Below, piece by piece: positions 44,080 through 51,403 of a DNA stretch of 64,000 nt (position 1 is the stretch's first letter; the number at the start of each line of letters is the position of its first letter). Origin of the DNA: JASHPR01 sp963749145. GTDB taxonomy: Bacteria; Actinomycetota; Actinomycetes; Streptosporangiales; Streptosporangiaceae. The translations under genes and the position numbers were made by a program. Where the stretch lies: the NCBI GenBank assembly GCA_963749145.1, contig CAVVLN010000004.1, positions 310,001 to 374,000 of the forward strand, in the 5' to 3' direction. Below the pieces are notes generated by a model. That model did no database searches. It saw only the letters and a program-made list of their open reading frames with translations, and was not told where the DNA came from.

Positions 44080-44865
44080 GTGCCGACACGGTTCCAGGCA
44101 GCGATCTTCGATGTCGACGGCGTGCTCGTCGACTCGCCCCACGAGAAGGCGTGGCGTGAGTCGCTGCGCGAGCTGATGGAAGGGGAGTGGAGCGACATCC
44201 GCGACCAGACGACCTGGTCGCCCGGGGCGTTCACGCCGCACGTCTACCAGGAGGAGATATCGGGCAAGCCGCGGATGAGCGGCGCGCGGGCGGCCCTGGA
44301 ATACTTCGAAGTTCCCGATGTCGATGCCCGCGCCGGGGAGTACGCCGCGCGCAAGCAGGTGATGGTGGTCCGGCTCATCGAGGCCGGTGATTTCACCGCC
44401 TATCCCGACGCGCTGCGGTTCATCATCGCCGTCAAGGACGCGGGGATCCGGGTGGCGGCCGCGTCGTCGTCGAAGAATGCGAAAGTGTTCCTGAGCCGGA
44501 TCCGGCTCGACACGTTCGCGCAGGAACACGGCATCTCCTCGCCGTCGCTGCGGCCGGACCTGACGCTGCTGGACTTCTTCGATGCCGACGTTTCGGGCCG
44601 GGATTTCGCCCACGGCAAGCCCCACCCCGAGATGTTCCTCACCGCGGCCCACGAGCTCGGGGCCGCGCCTGAGGCCATGATCGTCATGGAGGACGCCGCC
44701 GCGGGGGTCGAAGCAGCCAAGGCGGGCGGCATGGCCGCGATCGGCATCGCGCGGGCCCATGACTCGGACCTCCTGTCCGACGCCGGAGCCGACATGGTGG
44801 TCACCACCCTCGACGAGGTGGACTTGGCAGCACTGTCGGACGGGCGGCTGGCCACGAAGAGATGA
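44080..44865 (+). CDS. HAD-superfamily beta-phosphoglucomutase-like enzyme
   Basis: I use the GTG behind ACAGGAGGACCC, giving 261 residues starting VPTRFQAAIFDVDGVLVDS. The HAD motifs are present: motif I FDVDGVLVDS, motif II AAASSSKNA, motif III lysine in FAHGKPHPEMFL and motif IV VMEDAAAGVEAAKAGG. The cap domain (DTFLE-like helices, about 20-100) fits the beta-PGM subgroup. Together with the GH65 phosphorylase it forms a two-gene operon that degrades a disaccharide with phosphate instead of water. A plain phosphatase role cannot be excluded. Confidence 0.87.
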   Translation: MPTRFQAAIFDVDGVLVDSPHEKAWRESLRELMEGEWSDIRDQTTWSPGAFTPHVYQEEISGKPRMSGARAALEYFEVPDVDARAGEYAARKQVMVVRLIEAGDFTAYPDALRFIIAVKDAGIRVAAASSSKNAKVFLSRIRLDTFAQEHGISSPSLRPDLTLLDFFDADVSGRDFAHGKPHPEMFLTAAHELGAAPEAMIVMEDAAAGVEAAKAGGMAAIGIARAHDSDLLSDAGADMVVTTLDEVDLAALSDGRLATKR

Positions 44866-44969
44866 TGATCCCGCTGGCCGTTCCGCTCATCGGCGGCACG
44901 GCCGGCAACTGCCAACCTCACGGTCAAGGCGCTGCGATGTGAAGCAGGCAGCAGGAGAATACTGGCCCC

Positions 44970-45221
44970 ATGGTTGACGACACCGCACGGGACCGGGCCA
45001 TCTACCAAGCGTTGAAGGCGGCCGACGAAGTCGCTGCGGCCCTTCAGGCACATCTCGTCGAGGAGCACGGGGCTGATCCGGATCGCGCCGCGGCACAGAA
45101 CCCCGCCACCAACTCGCTGAAGCTCTTGTGGCAGGCTCGCGAACGCCTAGGCGAAGGACTGCGAGCCATCGAGGCCCACAACATCGCCGAGACTGACGAG
45201 ATCTCTCTGCGCAACCACTAG
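44970..45221 (+). CDS. Small helical protein of unknown function
   Basis: An 83-residue product, MVDDTARDRAIYQALKAADEVAAALQAHLVEEHG..., that is strongly helical and lacks Cys and membrane segments. The distance from AGGAGA to the ATG is long (14 nt), so the start is uncertain. A stem-loop follows (45256-45279). No family recognised. Confidence 0.5.
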   Translation: MVDDTARDRAIYQALKAADEVAAALQAHLVEEHGADPDRAAAQNPATNSLKLLWQARERLGEGLRAIEAHNIAETDEISLRNH

Positions 45222-45255
45222 CGGCAACGAGCGCGAGCCGACGGGCCCGCACAAT

Positions 45256-45279
45256 CCCGCCCGGCCGCCGTCGGGCGGG
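45256..45279 (+). terminator. Hairpin behind the small helical-protein gene
   Basis: CCCGCCCG (45256-45263) pairs with CGGGCGGG (45272-45279) around 8 nt, followed by CGTCTTG. It lies between convergent genes and could serve both. Confidence 0.6.
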
Positions 45280-45291
45280 CGTCTTGCGGCG

Positions 45292-45669
45292 CTAACCGGC
45301 ACCGAGCCCGGCGGGCGCCCGGTCGGCCACTCTGCTGGACGCGTTTGCCACGGTCTCTGCCTGGCTGACGGCCACCTGCCCAGTGCGACCCGGGCGAATC
45401 GCGTCGCGTTCGTGGCTGTCGCCCGCCTGCGGCCAGGTCGCGGCAGGCGCGCCGTCATCGTCGAGCCGGGCCAAGGCGAGCCTGTCAGCGGCCTCGAGGT
45501 CGCGGGAGGTGAAGGTGCCCCTGCTGTCACGCTGCTGTTCAGCCGCGGCAACCGATCCTGCCCTGCGGCTCGCCGTGGGCACTGACAGCTTCCGCCATGT
45601 GCGCGGTACCGCAAGCACGATGAGCACGATGAGCAGGGCGGTGATGATGATCAGGCCGATGAGGGCCAT
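45292..45669 (-). CDS. One-TM membrane protein with a soluble tail
   Basis: The 125-residue product starts MALIGLIIITALLIVLIVLAVPRTW, a single membrane helix followed by a basic stop-transfer region and a polar tail (TFTSRDLEAADRLALARLDDDGAPAA) with little predicted structure. The ATG follows GGAGGGAGCAGGTC. The gene is read leftwards from a promoter that includes the left 27-bp element (45750-45776), and so is probably coregulated with the slipin gene by the winged-helix protein between them. A role in membrane organisation with the slipin is a guess from context. Confidence 0.72.
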   Translation of the reverse strand: MALIGLIIITALLIVLIVLAVPRTWRKLSVPTASRRAGSVAAAEQQRDSRGTFTSRDLEAADRLALARLDDDGAPAATWPQAGDSHERDAIRPGRTGQVAVSQAETVANASSRVADRAPAGLGAG

Positions 45670-45731
45670 GACCTGCTCCCTCCGACCCGGTAGCTGGCCG
45701 CCGTGGGCGGGGTTCCAGGTCCTTGGCCGTC

Positions 45732-45776
45732 AGCTTACATGGGTAAAGGAAAACTAGCAATATATTTCTAGAAACT
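45732..45776 (-). promoter_or_regulatory. Left 27-bp AT-rich element with leftward promoter
   Basis: The element at 45750-45776 is the inverted counterpart of 46300-46326 (26 of 27 bases match). On the minus strand it has TTGCTA (45760-45755), 17 bp, then TAAGCT (45737-45732), firing towards the one-TM gene. It contains TTTCTAGAAA, a perfect palindrome, and several CTAG tetramers, which are rare in this GC-rich DNA. Confidence 0.75.
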
Positions 45777-45780
45777 AGAG

Positions 45781-45786
45781 TACACT
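45781..45786 (+). promoter_or_regulatory. -10 of the winged-helix gene, leaderless start
   Basis: TACACT lies exactly 7 nt before the GTG of the winged-helix gene, with no ribosome site, as in leaderless transcripts. The position just right of the left 27-bp element means that an activator or repressor bound there would affect this promoter too. Confidence 0.6.
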
Positions 45787-45793
45787 TTGAAAC

Positions 45794-46096
45794 GTGGAGC
45801 GGTGGAGTTTCCTGACCAACCACGCCCGGGTTCTGCTTTGCATCGCAAACGACCCGGGCGTGCGACTACGCGACATCGCGGCCAGCGTGGGCATCACGGA
45901 GCGCAGCGCCTACGGCATCGTCACCGAGCTGACCACGGGCGGCTACGTGGTCAAGAAGAAGGACGGCCGTCGTAACCACTACCAGGTCCAGGCACACATG
46001 CCGCTGCCCGAACCCACCCGCCAGGAGCCCGCTATCGGCGAAGTCCTCGCTCTCCTCGCGGGCGCCAGCGCGACGCCACGCCCGACCGGGCCGTAA
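45794..46096 (+). CDS. Small MarR/ArsR-like winged-helix regulator
   Basis: The 100-residue protein starts (GTG) MERWSFLTNHARVLLCIANDPGVRLRDIAASVGITERSAYGIVTEL and continues TTGGYVVKKKDGRRNHYQVQAH: helix 1, the HTH (RLRDIAASVGITERSAYGIVTEL, about 24-46) and the beta wing (GGYVVKKKDGRRNHYQV). It is a single wHTH domain of the actinobacterial MarR/ArsR-like type, with a short Pro-rich tail. It is flanked by inverted 27-bp elements that lie in the promoters of itself, the one-TM gene and the slipin gene. The natural reading is autoregulation plus control of both neighbours. Confidence 0.85.
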   Translation: MERWSFLTNHARVLLCIANDPGVRLRDIAASVGITERSAYGIVTELTTGGYVVKKKDGRRNHYQVQAHMPLPEPTRQEPAIGEVLALLAGASATPRPTGP

Positions 46097-46299
46097 CCGG
46101 CCCGAGGCCACCGCGCCGCTTCCTGAGGCTGCGAGCCTCCGTCTTGCGGGCTCGCGTTGCTGACGGCAACAGATCATGCACCGCAGTCGCTCCGGCGACG
46201 TCCCACGTGGCCGGCTGCGACGCCGTCACCAAGGCCTGCTGAACGCCTCCGTACTGCCGTTCATGAACCCCAGCTCGTCACCGTCAAGAACTGGGTCAG
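46097..46299. other. Non-coding stretch between the winged-helix gene and right element
   Basis: No gene is evident. A GAGGCTGCGAGCCTC-type inverted repeat at about 46123-46137 may end the winged-helix transcript. Confidence 0.35.
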
Positions 46300-46344
46300 A
46301 GTTTCTAGAAATTTATTGCTAGTTTTAGATCACGCAGATAGGCT
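46300..46344 (+). promoter_or_regulatory. Right 27-bp AT-rich element with rightward promoter
   Basis: Element 46300-46326 begins AGTTTCTAGAAATTTATTGC and is followed by TAGGCT at 46339-46344. TTGCTA (46316-46321) is 17 bp from TAGGCT, firing towards the slipin gene. It is the mirror copy of the left element. As there, the TTGCTA lies inside the conserved element, so binding of a protein would directly cover the -35. Confidence 0.75.
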
Positions 46345-46416
46345 GGTCAAGGCGACGGGGGCGAGCCGCCGAGGGCGGCTGGCTACCGCGGCGTCACCGG
46401 AGAAGAGGCGTTGGTG

Positions 46417-47427
46417 ATGGTTGCGCTGGTGGTCATCCTGGTAATACTCGTCGTGGCCGGGCTCACCGCGGCCGGGCGGTCGTTCAAGATCGTGCAGCAG
46501 TACGAGCAGGGCATCATCTTCCGGTTCGGGCGGGTGCTGGGCCGGCCCCGCGGCGCCGGGCTGACCGTCATCCGGCCGATCGGCGACCGGATGCAGAAGG
46601 TCAACATGCAGATCGTCGCCATGGCCGTCCCGGCCCAGGATGGCATCACCCGGGACAACGTGACCGTGCGGGTCGACGCGGTGGTCTACTTCCGGGTCGT
46701 GGACCCGATCAAAGCCACGATCAACGTGCAGAACTACATGTTCGCGATCTCCCAGCAGGCGCAGACCTCGCTGCGCTCGATCATCGGCCAGTCCGAGATG
46801 GACCAGCTGCTCTCTGAGCGGGACACCGTCAACCGGAAGCTGCGCCAGATCATCGACGAGCCGACCGAGGGCCCGTGGGGCATCCGCGTCGAGCGGGTGG
46901 AGATCAAGGATGTCTCGCTGCCCGAGAGCATGAAGCGGTCGATGTCGCGGCAGGCCGAGGCCGAGCGGGAGCGCCGCGCGCGGATCATCACCGCCGACGG
47001 CGAGTACCAGGCCTCCAAGCGCCTGGCCGCGGCGGCCAACGTCATGGCCCGCGACCCGGCCGCGCTGCAGCTGCGGCTGCTGCAGACCGTGGTCGAGGTC
47101 GCCGCGGAAAAGAACAGCACCCTGGTCATGCCGGTGCCGGTCGAGCTGCTCCGGTTCTTCGACAAGTTCACCCCCGCCGCGCCTGCGGGCGATCGGAAGT
47201 CGGCCGCCGATTCGGCGTCACTCGCGGACTTCGGCGACCAGGACGCGGCCGAGGCCGAGATCGAGAGCGGTGCGCCGCTGGAGATACCCGAGGTCCCGCC
47301 GATCCCCGAGCTGCCCATGCAGACGGGCAACGGCAAGGTGGCCGCGGCCGCGGTGCCGCAGCCGGGCGCAGTGGCCCGGCATGACGACGGCATCGCGGAC
47401 CCGAGCGTACAGGCTCCGCCCGCCTGA
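46417..47427 (+). CDS. Slipin (stomatin/SPFH-family) membrane protein
   Basis: I start at the ATG 8 nt behind AGAGG; in-frame TTG and GTG codons precede it. The 336-residue protein has a membrane hairpin (MVALVVILVILVVAGLTAAG), then a complete SPFH domain: FKIVQQYEQGIIFRFGRVLGRPRGAGLTVIRPIGDRMQKVNMQ, DGITRDNVTVRVDAVVYFRVVDP, and the coiled-coil region VEIKDVSLPESMKRSMSRQAEAERERRARIITADGEYQASKRLAAAA. The C-terminal 90 residues are acidic and Pro-rich. Slipins form membrane scaffolds and are often partnered by an NfeD protein, which is absent here. The promoter carries the right 27-bp element. Confidence 0.88.
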   Translation: MVALVVILVILVVAGLTAAGRSFKIVQQYEQGIIFRFGRVLGRPRGAGLTVIRPIGDRMQKVNMQIVAMAVPAQDGITRDNVTVRVDAVVYFRVVDPIKATINVQNYMFAISQQAQTSLRSIIGQSEMDQLLSERDTVNRKLRQIIDEPTEGPWGIRVERVEIKDVSLPESMKRSMSRQAEAERERRARIITADGEYQASKRLAAAANVMARDPAALQLRLLQTVVEVAAEKNSTLVMPVPVELLRFFDKFTPAAPAGDRKSAADSASLADFGDQDAAEAEIESGAPLEIPEVPPIPELPMQTGNGKVAAAAVPQPGAVARHDDGIADPSVQAPPA

Positions 47428-47734
47428 TCCGGGGACGTCGCCGTGGCGATCATCGCCTGCCGTCCCTGCGGTTTCCGGTAGTCCGGTGCTGTTGCTGGCC
47501 ATCGCCGGTCAGCTTGGCATGCGCGCGGCCCCCGCGCGCTCGAGACCATCGCCCAAGAGGACTTCGTGGTGACGTTCGCCTCTGCCACGTCCGGGACGCG
47601 CTCTTGAAGCTGTCCCCCGCCCTGGCGGGCTCGGGCGGACCCGAGCGGGATCGGCATCACACTGGCTCGACGTGCACTGCCGCGGACTGACCGCATCTGT
47701 TCCCGACCGCCGCGCCTGCCTAGGCTGTGGAGCG
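47428..47734. other. Intergenic region before the DUF4062 gene
   Basis: Three hundred bases without a gene that I can support. Short protein-like stretches occur (TIAQEDFVVTFASATSG) but are not framed by a start. They may be a remnant. Confidence 0.35.
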
Positions 47735-50419
47735 ATGGCCGAGACGGATGTGATCCGCACGCCCGACCAGCGGTTGCGGGTCTTTGTGAGTTCCACGCTG
47801 CAGGAACTGGCCGCTGAGCGGCAGGCGGTGCGGGACGCGGTGACCCGTCTGCGGCTGGTGCCGGTGATGTTCGAGCTGGGCGCCCGGCCGCATCCGCCGC
47901 GGCAGGTATACCGCTCCTACCTGGCGCAGAGCCAGGTGTTCGTGGGCGTGTACTGGCAGAGCTACGGCTGGGTCGCGCCGGGGGAGCAGGTTTCCGGGCT
48001 GGAGGATGAGTACCTGCTGTCGGCGGGGCTGCCCAGGCTCATCTATGTGAAGTCGCCGGCGCCGGAGCGTGAGCCGCGGCTGGCGGAATTGCTGACTCGG
48101 ATCAGGGATGACGGTGACGTGTCCTACCAGCGCTTTTCTGCTGCCGACGAGCTGCAGCGCCTGGTCGAGAATGACCTGGCCGTGCTGCTGAGCGAGCGGT
48201 TCGAGATGGCGTCATCGGGAGACGCCGCCGCGGGCGAGGCATCGCTAACCGGGACGCTGCCGGTGCCGCCGACGCCGCTTGTGGGCCGCGACGATGACGC
48301 CGCGGCGGTGAGCGACCTGGTGCGTGCCGAGGGTGTGCGCCTGGTGACCCTAACCGGCCCGGGCGGGGTCGGGAAAAGCAGGCTCGCGGTGGAGGTCGCG
48401 CAGCGGCTGGGTCCGGGCTTCGAGGACGGGGTGCGGTTCGTTGACCTCGGCTCGGTTCGGGCGGCCGAGCTGGTGACGGCAGCGATCGCCGCCGCGCTGG
48501 GGCTGAACACCTCGGGCGGCAGGCTGATCACCGACCTGAAGTCATACCTGCGCGCCCGGCGGCTGGTGCTGGTGCTGGACAACTTCGAGCAGGTGATAGC
48601 GGCGGCTCCGCTGGTGGCTGAGCTGCTGGGCGCCGCTCCCGGCGTGGTGGCGCTCGTGACCAGCCGGATGGTGTTGCGGCTCAGCGGTGAGCACGAGTTC
48701 CCGGTGCCGCCGCTCCCGGTGCCACCGCTCGGGGCCGGCGGGGACGCCGCGGAGGTGCAGCGGTGCGCCTCGGTGCGCCTGTTCGTGCAGCGGGCGCAAG
48801 CCGCGTCCGCGGGTTTCGAGCTGACCAGCGGGAACGCCGGGGCGGTGGCCGAGATCTGCCGGCGGCTGGACGGGCTGCCGCTGGCCATCGAGCTGGCCGC
48901 CGCCAGGGTCAGGCTGCTGCCACCGCAGGCCCTGCTGGCCCGGCTCGACGACAGGATGGGGCTGCTGACGGGCGGAGCGCGCGACCTGCCCGAGCGGCAG
49001 CGGACACTGCGAAACACCCTGGACTGGAGCTTCGATCTGCTGTCGGCCGACGAGCAGGCGCTACTGGCCCGCCTAGGGGTGTTTGCCGGAACCTTCGACC
49101 TGCCCGCCGCGGAGGCCGTCTGCGCCGCCGCCGCTGACCCGGCGGACCCGGGCCGGGCCGGGCCCGTCATGGACACGCTGGGCTTGCTGGTGGACAGCAG
49201 CCTGGTGCGGCCGCAGGCCCGCAACGGCGAGCCGCGCTTCGGGCTGCTGGAGACCATCCGGGAGTACGCGCTGGAGCGCCTGCGCGACGGCGCTGACTGG
49301 CGGGAGGCGCACGACCGGCACGCGGCCTACTTCCGGGCGCTCGCCGAGCCGGCTCCAGCCGAGCTGCAGGGTCCCGGACAGCTGGCGTGGCTGGACCGGC
49401 TCGAGACCGAGCACGGCAACCTCGGCGCCGCGATGTCCTGGCTGGTGGAAGAGGACCAGGTCGAGCCGGCGATACAGCTGTCCTGGGCGACCTGGAGGTT
49501 CTGGTGGCTGCGCGGCCACGCCGAGGAACTCGCCTCCTACACGGACATCCTGGCCAAGAGCGAGCACCTGCCGCCGCGGCAGCGTGCCCTGGCGCTGAGC
49601 GGCGCCGGCTTCGGCCTCTTCGCGTCCGGGGACCAGGCCACAGCGCAGCCGCTGTTGGAGCAGAGCCTGCCGCTGTACCGCCAGGCCGGGGACATGCTGG
49701 GCGCAGCCACGACGGCAGCCATGCTGGGTCACCTCCTGGCATTGCAGCACCAGGACGCGGGGGCCAGCGAGCTGCTCGAACAGACGCTCGCCCCGCTGCA
49801 GGAGGCAGGCAACGACCGGCTCGCCGGACCCGAGCGTGCACAGCACCTGCTGGACATGGCGCTCGTGTGCAATTTCCTCGGCCAGATCCGGCTCAGCCAG
49901 GGAGATCACGACCGCGCCGCGCAGCTGTTCACCGAGGCCCTGAACGCGGCCCGCCGCGCGCAGGACCGGTTCACCATCCTCGTCTCGCTCTACGACCTGG
50001 CGCTCAGCAGGCAGGCACAGGGCGATCTGACCGGCGCGGCGGAACGCCTGCAGGAAGGGGTGTCGCAGTCGGCCGAGGCCAGGGACGAACCGAGCGTCGC
50101 CTACTACCTCGAGGCACTGGCCGCGGTCGCCACGCTGCAGGACAACCTGGAGCGCGCCGTGCGCCTGCTCGCCGCCGCAGGCGCGCTCTTGCAAGCGAAG
50201 GGCAGCGGCTGGCTGCACGCACTCGTGCCCCGCGCCGCCCACGACGACGATCTCCTGGCCGCGCTGCGCTCCCGCATGGGACATGCAGCATTCGAGCAGG
50301 CCTGGACGCAAGGCCGGTCGCTGGGAGGCAGCCGCGCCATTGCGTACGCGCTACAGGACGCACCACCCGACCCCACCGGCCAGAAGGCACGCCGAGAGCC
50401 GACGATATCGGAGCCATAG
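47735..50419 (+). CDS. DUF4062-NTPase-TPR protein of the STAND type
   Basis: The product has 894 residues from the ATG behind GTGGAG. Domain order: DUF4062 (about 1-150; LRVFVSSTLQELAAERQAVRDAVTRLRLVPVMFELGARPHPP, FVGVYWQSYGWVAPGEQVSGLEDEY), then an NB-ARC-like NTPase with P-loop LTGPGGVGKSRLAVEVA (about 204-220), Walker B RRLVLVLDNFEQV, sensor VALVTSRM and GLPLAIELAAARVRLLP, a winged-helix module (TLRNTLDWSFDLLSADEQALLARLGVFAGTFDLP) and C-terminal TPR helices. There is no DNA-binding HTH. Such STAND proteins sense a signal through the repeats. DUF4062 also occurs at the N-terminus of eukaryotic STAND proteins. A role in stress or conflict is possible and unproven. Confidence 0.86.
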   Translation: MAETDVIRTPDQRLRVFVSSTLQELAAERQAVRDAVTRLRLVPVMFELGARPHPPRQVYRSYLAQSQVFVGVYWQSYGWVAPGEQVSGLEDEYLLSAGLPRLIYVKSPAPEREPRLAELLTRIRDDGDVSYQRFSAADELQRLVENDLAVLLSERFEMASSGDAAAGEASLTGTLPVPPTPLVGRDDDAAAVSDLVRAEGVRLVTLTGPGGVGKSRLAVEVAQRLGPGFEDGVRFVDLGSVRAAELVTAAIAAALGLNTSGGRLITDLKSYLRARRLVLVLDNFEQVIAAAPLVAELLGAAPGVVALVTSRMVLRLSGEHEFPVPPLPVPPLGAGGDAAEVQRCASVRLFVQRAQAASAGFELTSGNAGAVAEICRRLDGLPLAIELAAARVRLLPPQALLARLDDRMGLLTGGARDLPERQRTLRNTLDWSFDLLSADEQALLARLGVFAGTFDLPAAEAVCAAAADPADPGRAGPVMDTLGLLVDSSLVRPQARNGEPRFGLLETIREYALERLRDGADWREAHDRHAAYFRALAEPAPAELQGPGQLAWLDRLETEHGNLGAAMSWLVEEDQVEPAIQLSWATWRFWWLRGHAEELASYTDILAKSEHLPPRQRALALSGAGFGLFASGDQATAQPLLEQSLPLYRQAGDMLGAATTAAMLGHLLALQHQDAGASELLEQTLAPLQEAGNDRLAGPERAQHLLDMALVCNFLGQIRLSQGDHDRAAQLFTEALNAARRAQDRFTILVSLYDLALSRQAQGDLTGAAERLQEGVSQSAEARDEPSVAYYLEALAAVATLQDNLERAVRLLAAAGALLQAKGSGWLHALVPRAAHDDDLLAALRSRMGHAAFEQAWTQGRSLGGSRAIAYALQDAPPDPTGQKARREPTISEP

Positions 50420-50620
50420 GCTAGGCGCCCAACCCGCCGCCCAGCGCGTCCCGCGGCTACCAGGCGGGGACAGCCACCAGCGGACCGATACCGCCCAGCG
50501 GGACCTCCTGGGTTCCGCAGATGTGAGTCAGGGATAGTGTCCGGATCCAGGGTCTGAGCTGCGCTGACGCATGCGGGGGCGGTGACGGGGCGTGTCACTA
50601 GCCGGTGGTGTCGCTGCTGG
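50420..50620. other. Gap between convergent STAND genes; no clear IS end
   Basis: This stretch lies at the 3' end of the transposase fragment. I looked for a terminal inverted repeat and could not identify one. Confidence 0.3.
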
Positions 50621-51403
50621 TCAGGGGTTTGCCGGGGTCGCCTCGATGATCTTCTTCGGCTGCGGGATCTTGAGCTTGGCGAGCAGGTCTCGCTGGGTCT
50701 TGGTGAGCTCGGCGGTCTGCCGGAACGTGCCGGCCGCGCCGGTGAACGTGCCCAGGGTGAGCAGGTCCAGTTCGTCGGCGATCTTGGCCCAGGTGACACC
50801 GGTGGTGGTCTCGGCGATCCGGATGAGCAGGAGCGCGAGCCAGCACAAGATGACGTGGGCGCGGATGCGTTCTTCCTTGCGGTGGTAGACGGGTCGCAGG
50901 TCGATGACCTGCTTGAGGTCCCGCCAGCCGCGCTCGACTTCCAGCAGCTGCTTGTACCCGAGGGCGATGTCCTCGGCGGAGAGCTTGGGGTCGGAGGTGC
51001 GGAGCAGGTACTTGCCGTCGAGGTTCTCCTCGGCCTTGATCCTGGCGGCATCGGTCCGGAGCAGGCCGCCGGGGGTGACCCGCAGGTACCGGTTCAGGCC
51101 CGGCTTGGCGGAGATGGCCCCGCGCCGCCCGGCCCGTTTCGTGGCGCTCAGCTTGTCGCTGTCCCCGGTCATTTCCTGCAGCTGGGCGAGCATGCGCTCG
51201 CGGACGGCTGCGTCGCGATCGGCTCCTTCGGGGTTGAAGCAGATCACGAACCGCTCGCCCTCGGCGATCCGGACCTCCTTGACCCGCAGGTTCCCCGCGA
51301 CGTCCTGGTAGCGGCCCTGCCGCGCCAAGGCGGCGTCCGCCTCGGCCGAGCCGGAGCGCAGCTTCTCCCCGATGATGTAGTGGTGGTCCCCGGCACGCAG
51401 GTA
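50621..51403 (-). mobile_element. 3' part of an IS1634-type transposase gene
   Basis: The 260-residue segment has typical family blocks: GRYQDVAGNLRVKEVRIAEGERFVICFNPEGADRD, RYLRVTPGGLLRTDAARIKAEENLDGKYLLRTSDPKLSAEDIALGYKQLLEVERGWRDLKQVIDLRPVYHRKEERIRAHVILCWLALLLIRIAE. The ELLEVERxWRxLK helix with its glutamate belongs to the DDE transposase core. The N-terminal part with the first aspartate is absent, so the element cannot transpose on its own. Confidence 0.82.

Noticed and set aside
45750..46326. Transposable element bounded by the 27-bp inverted repeats
   Set aside because: No transposase inside and no obvious target-site duplication; promoter hexamers at equal spacing in both copies favour operators, though the element idea is not fully excluded.
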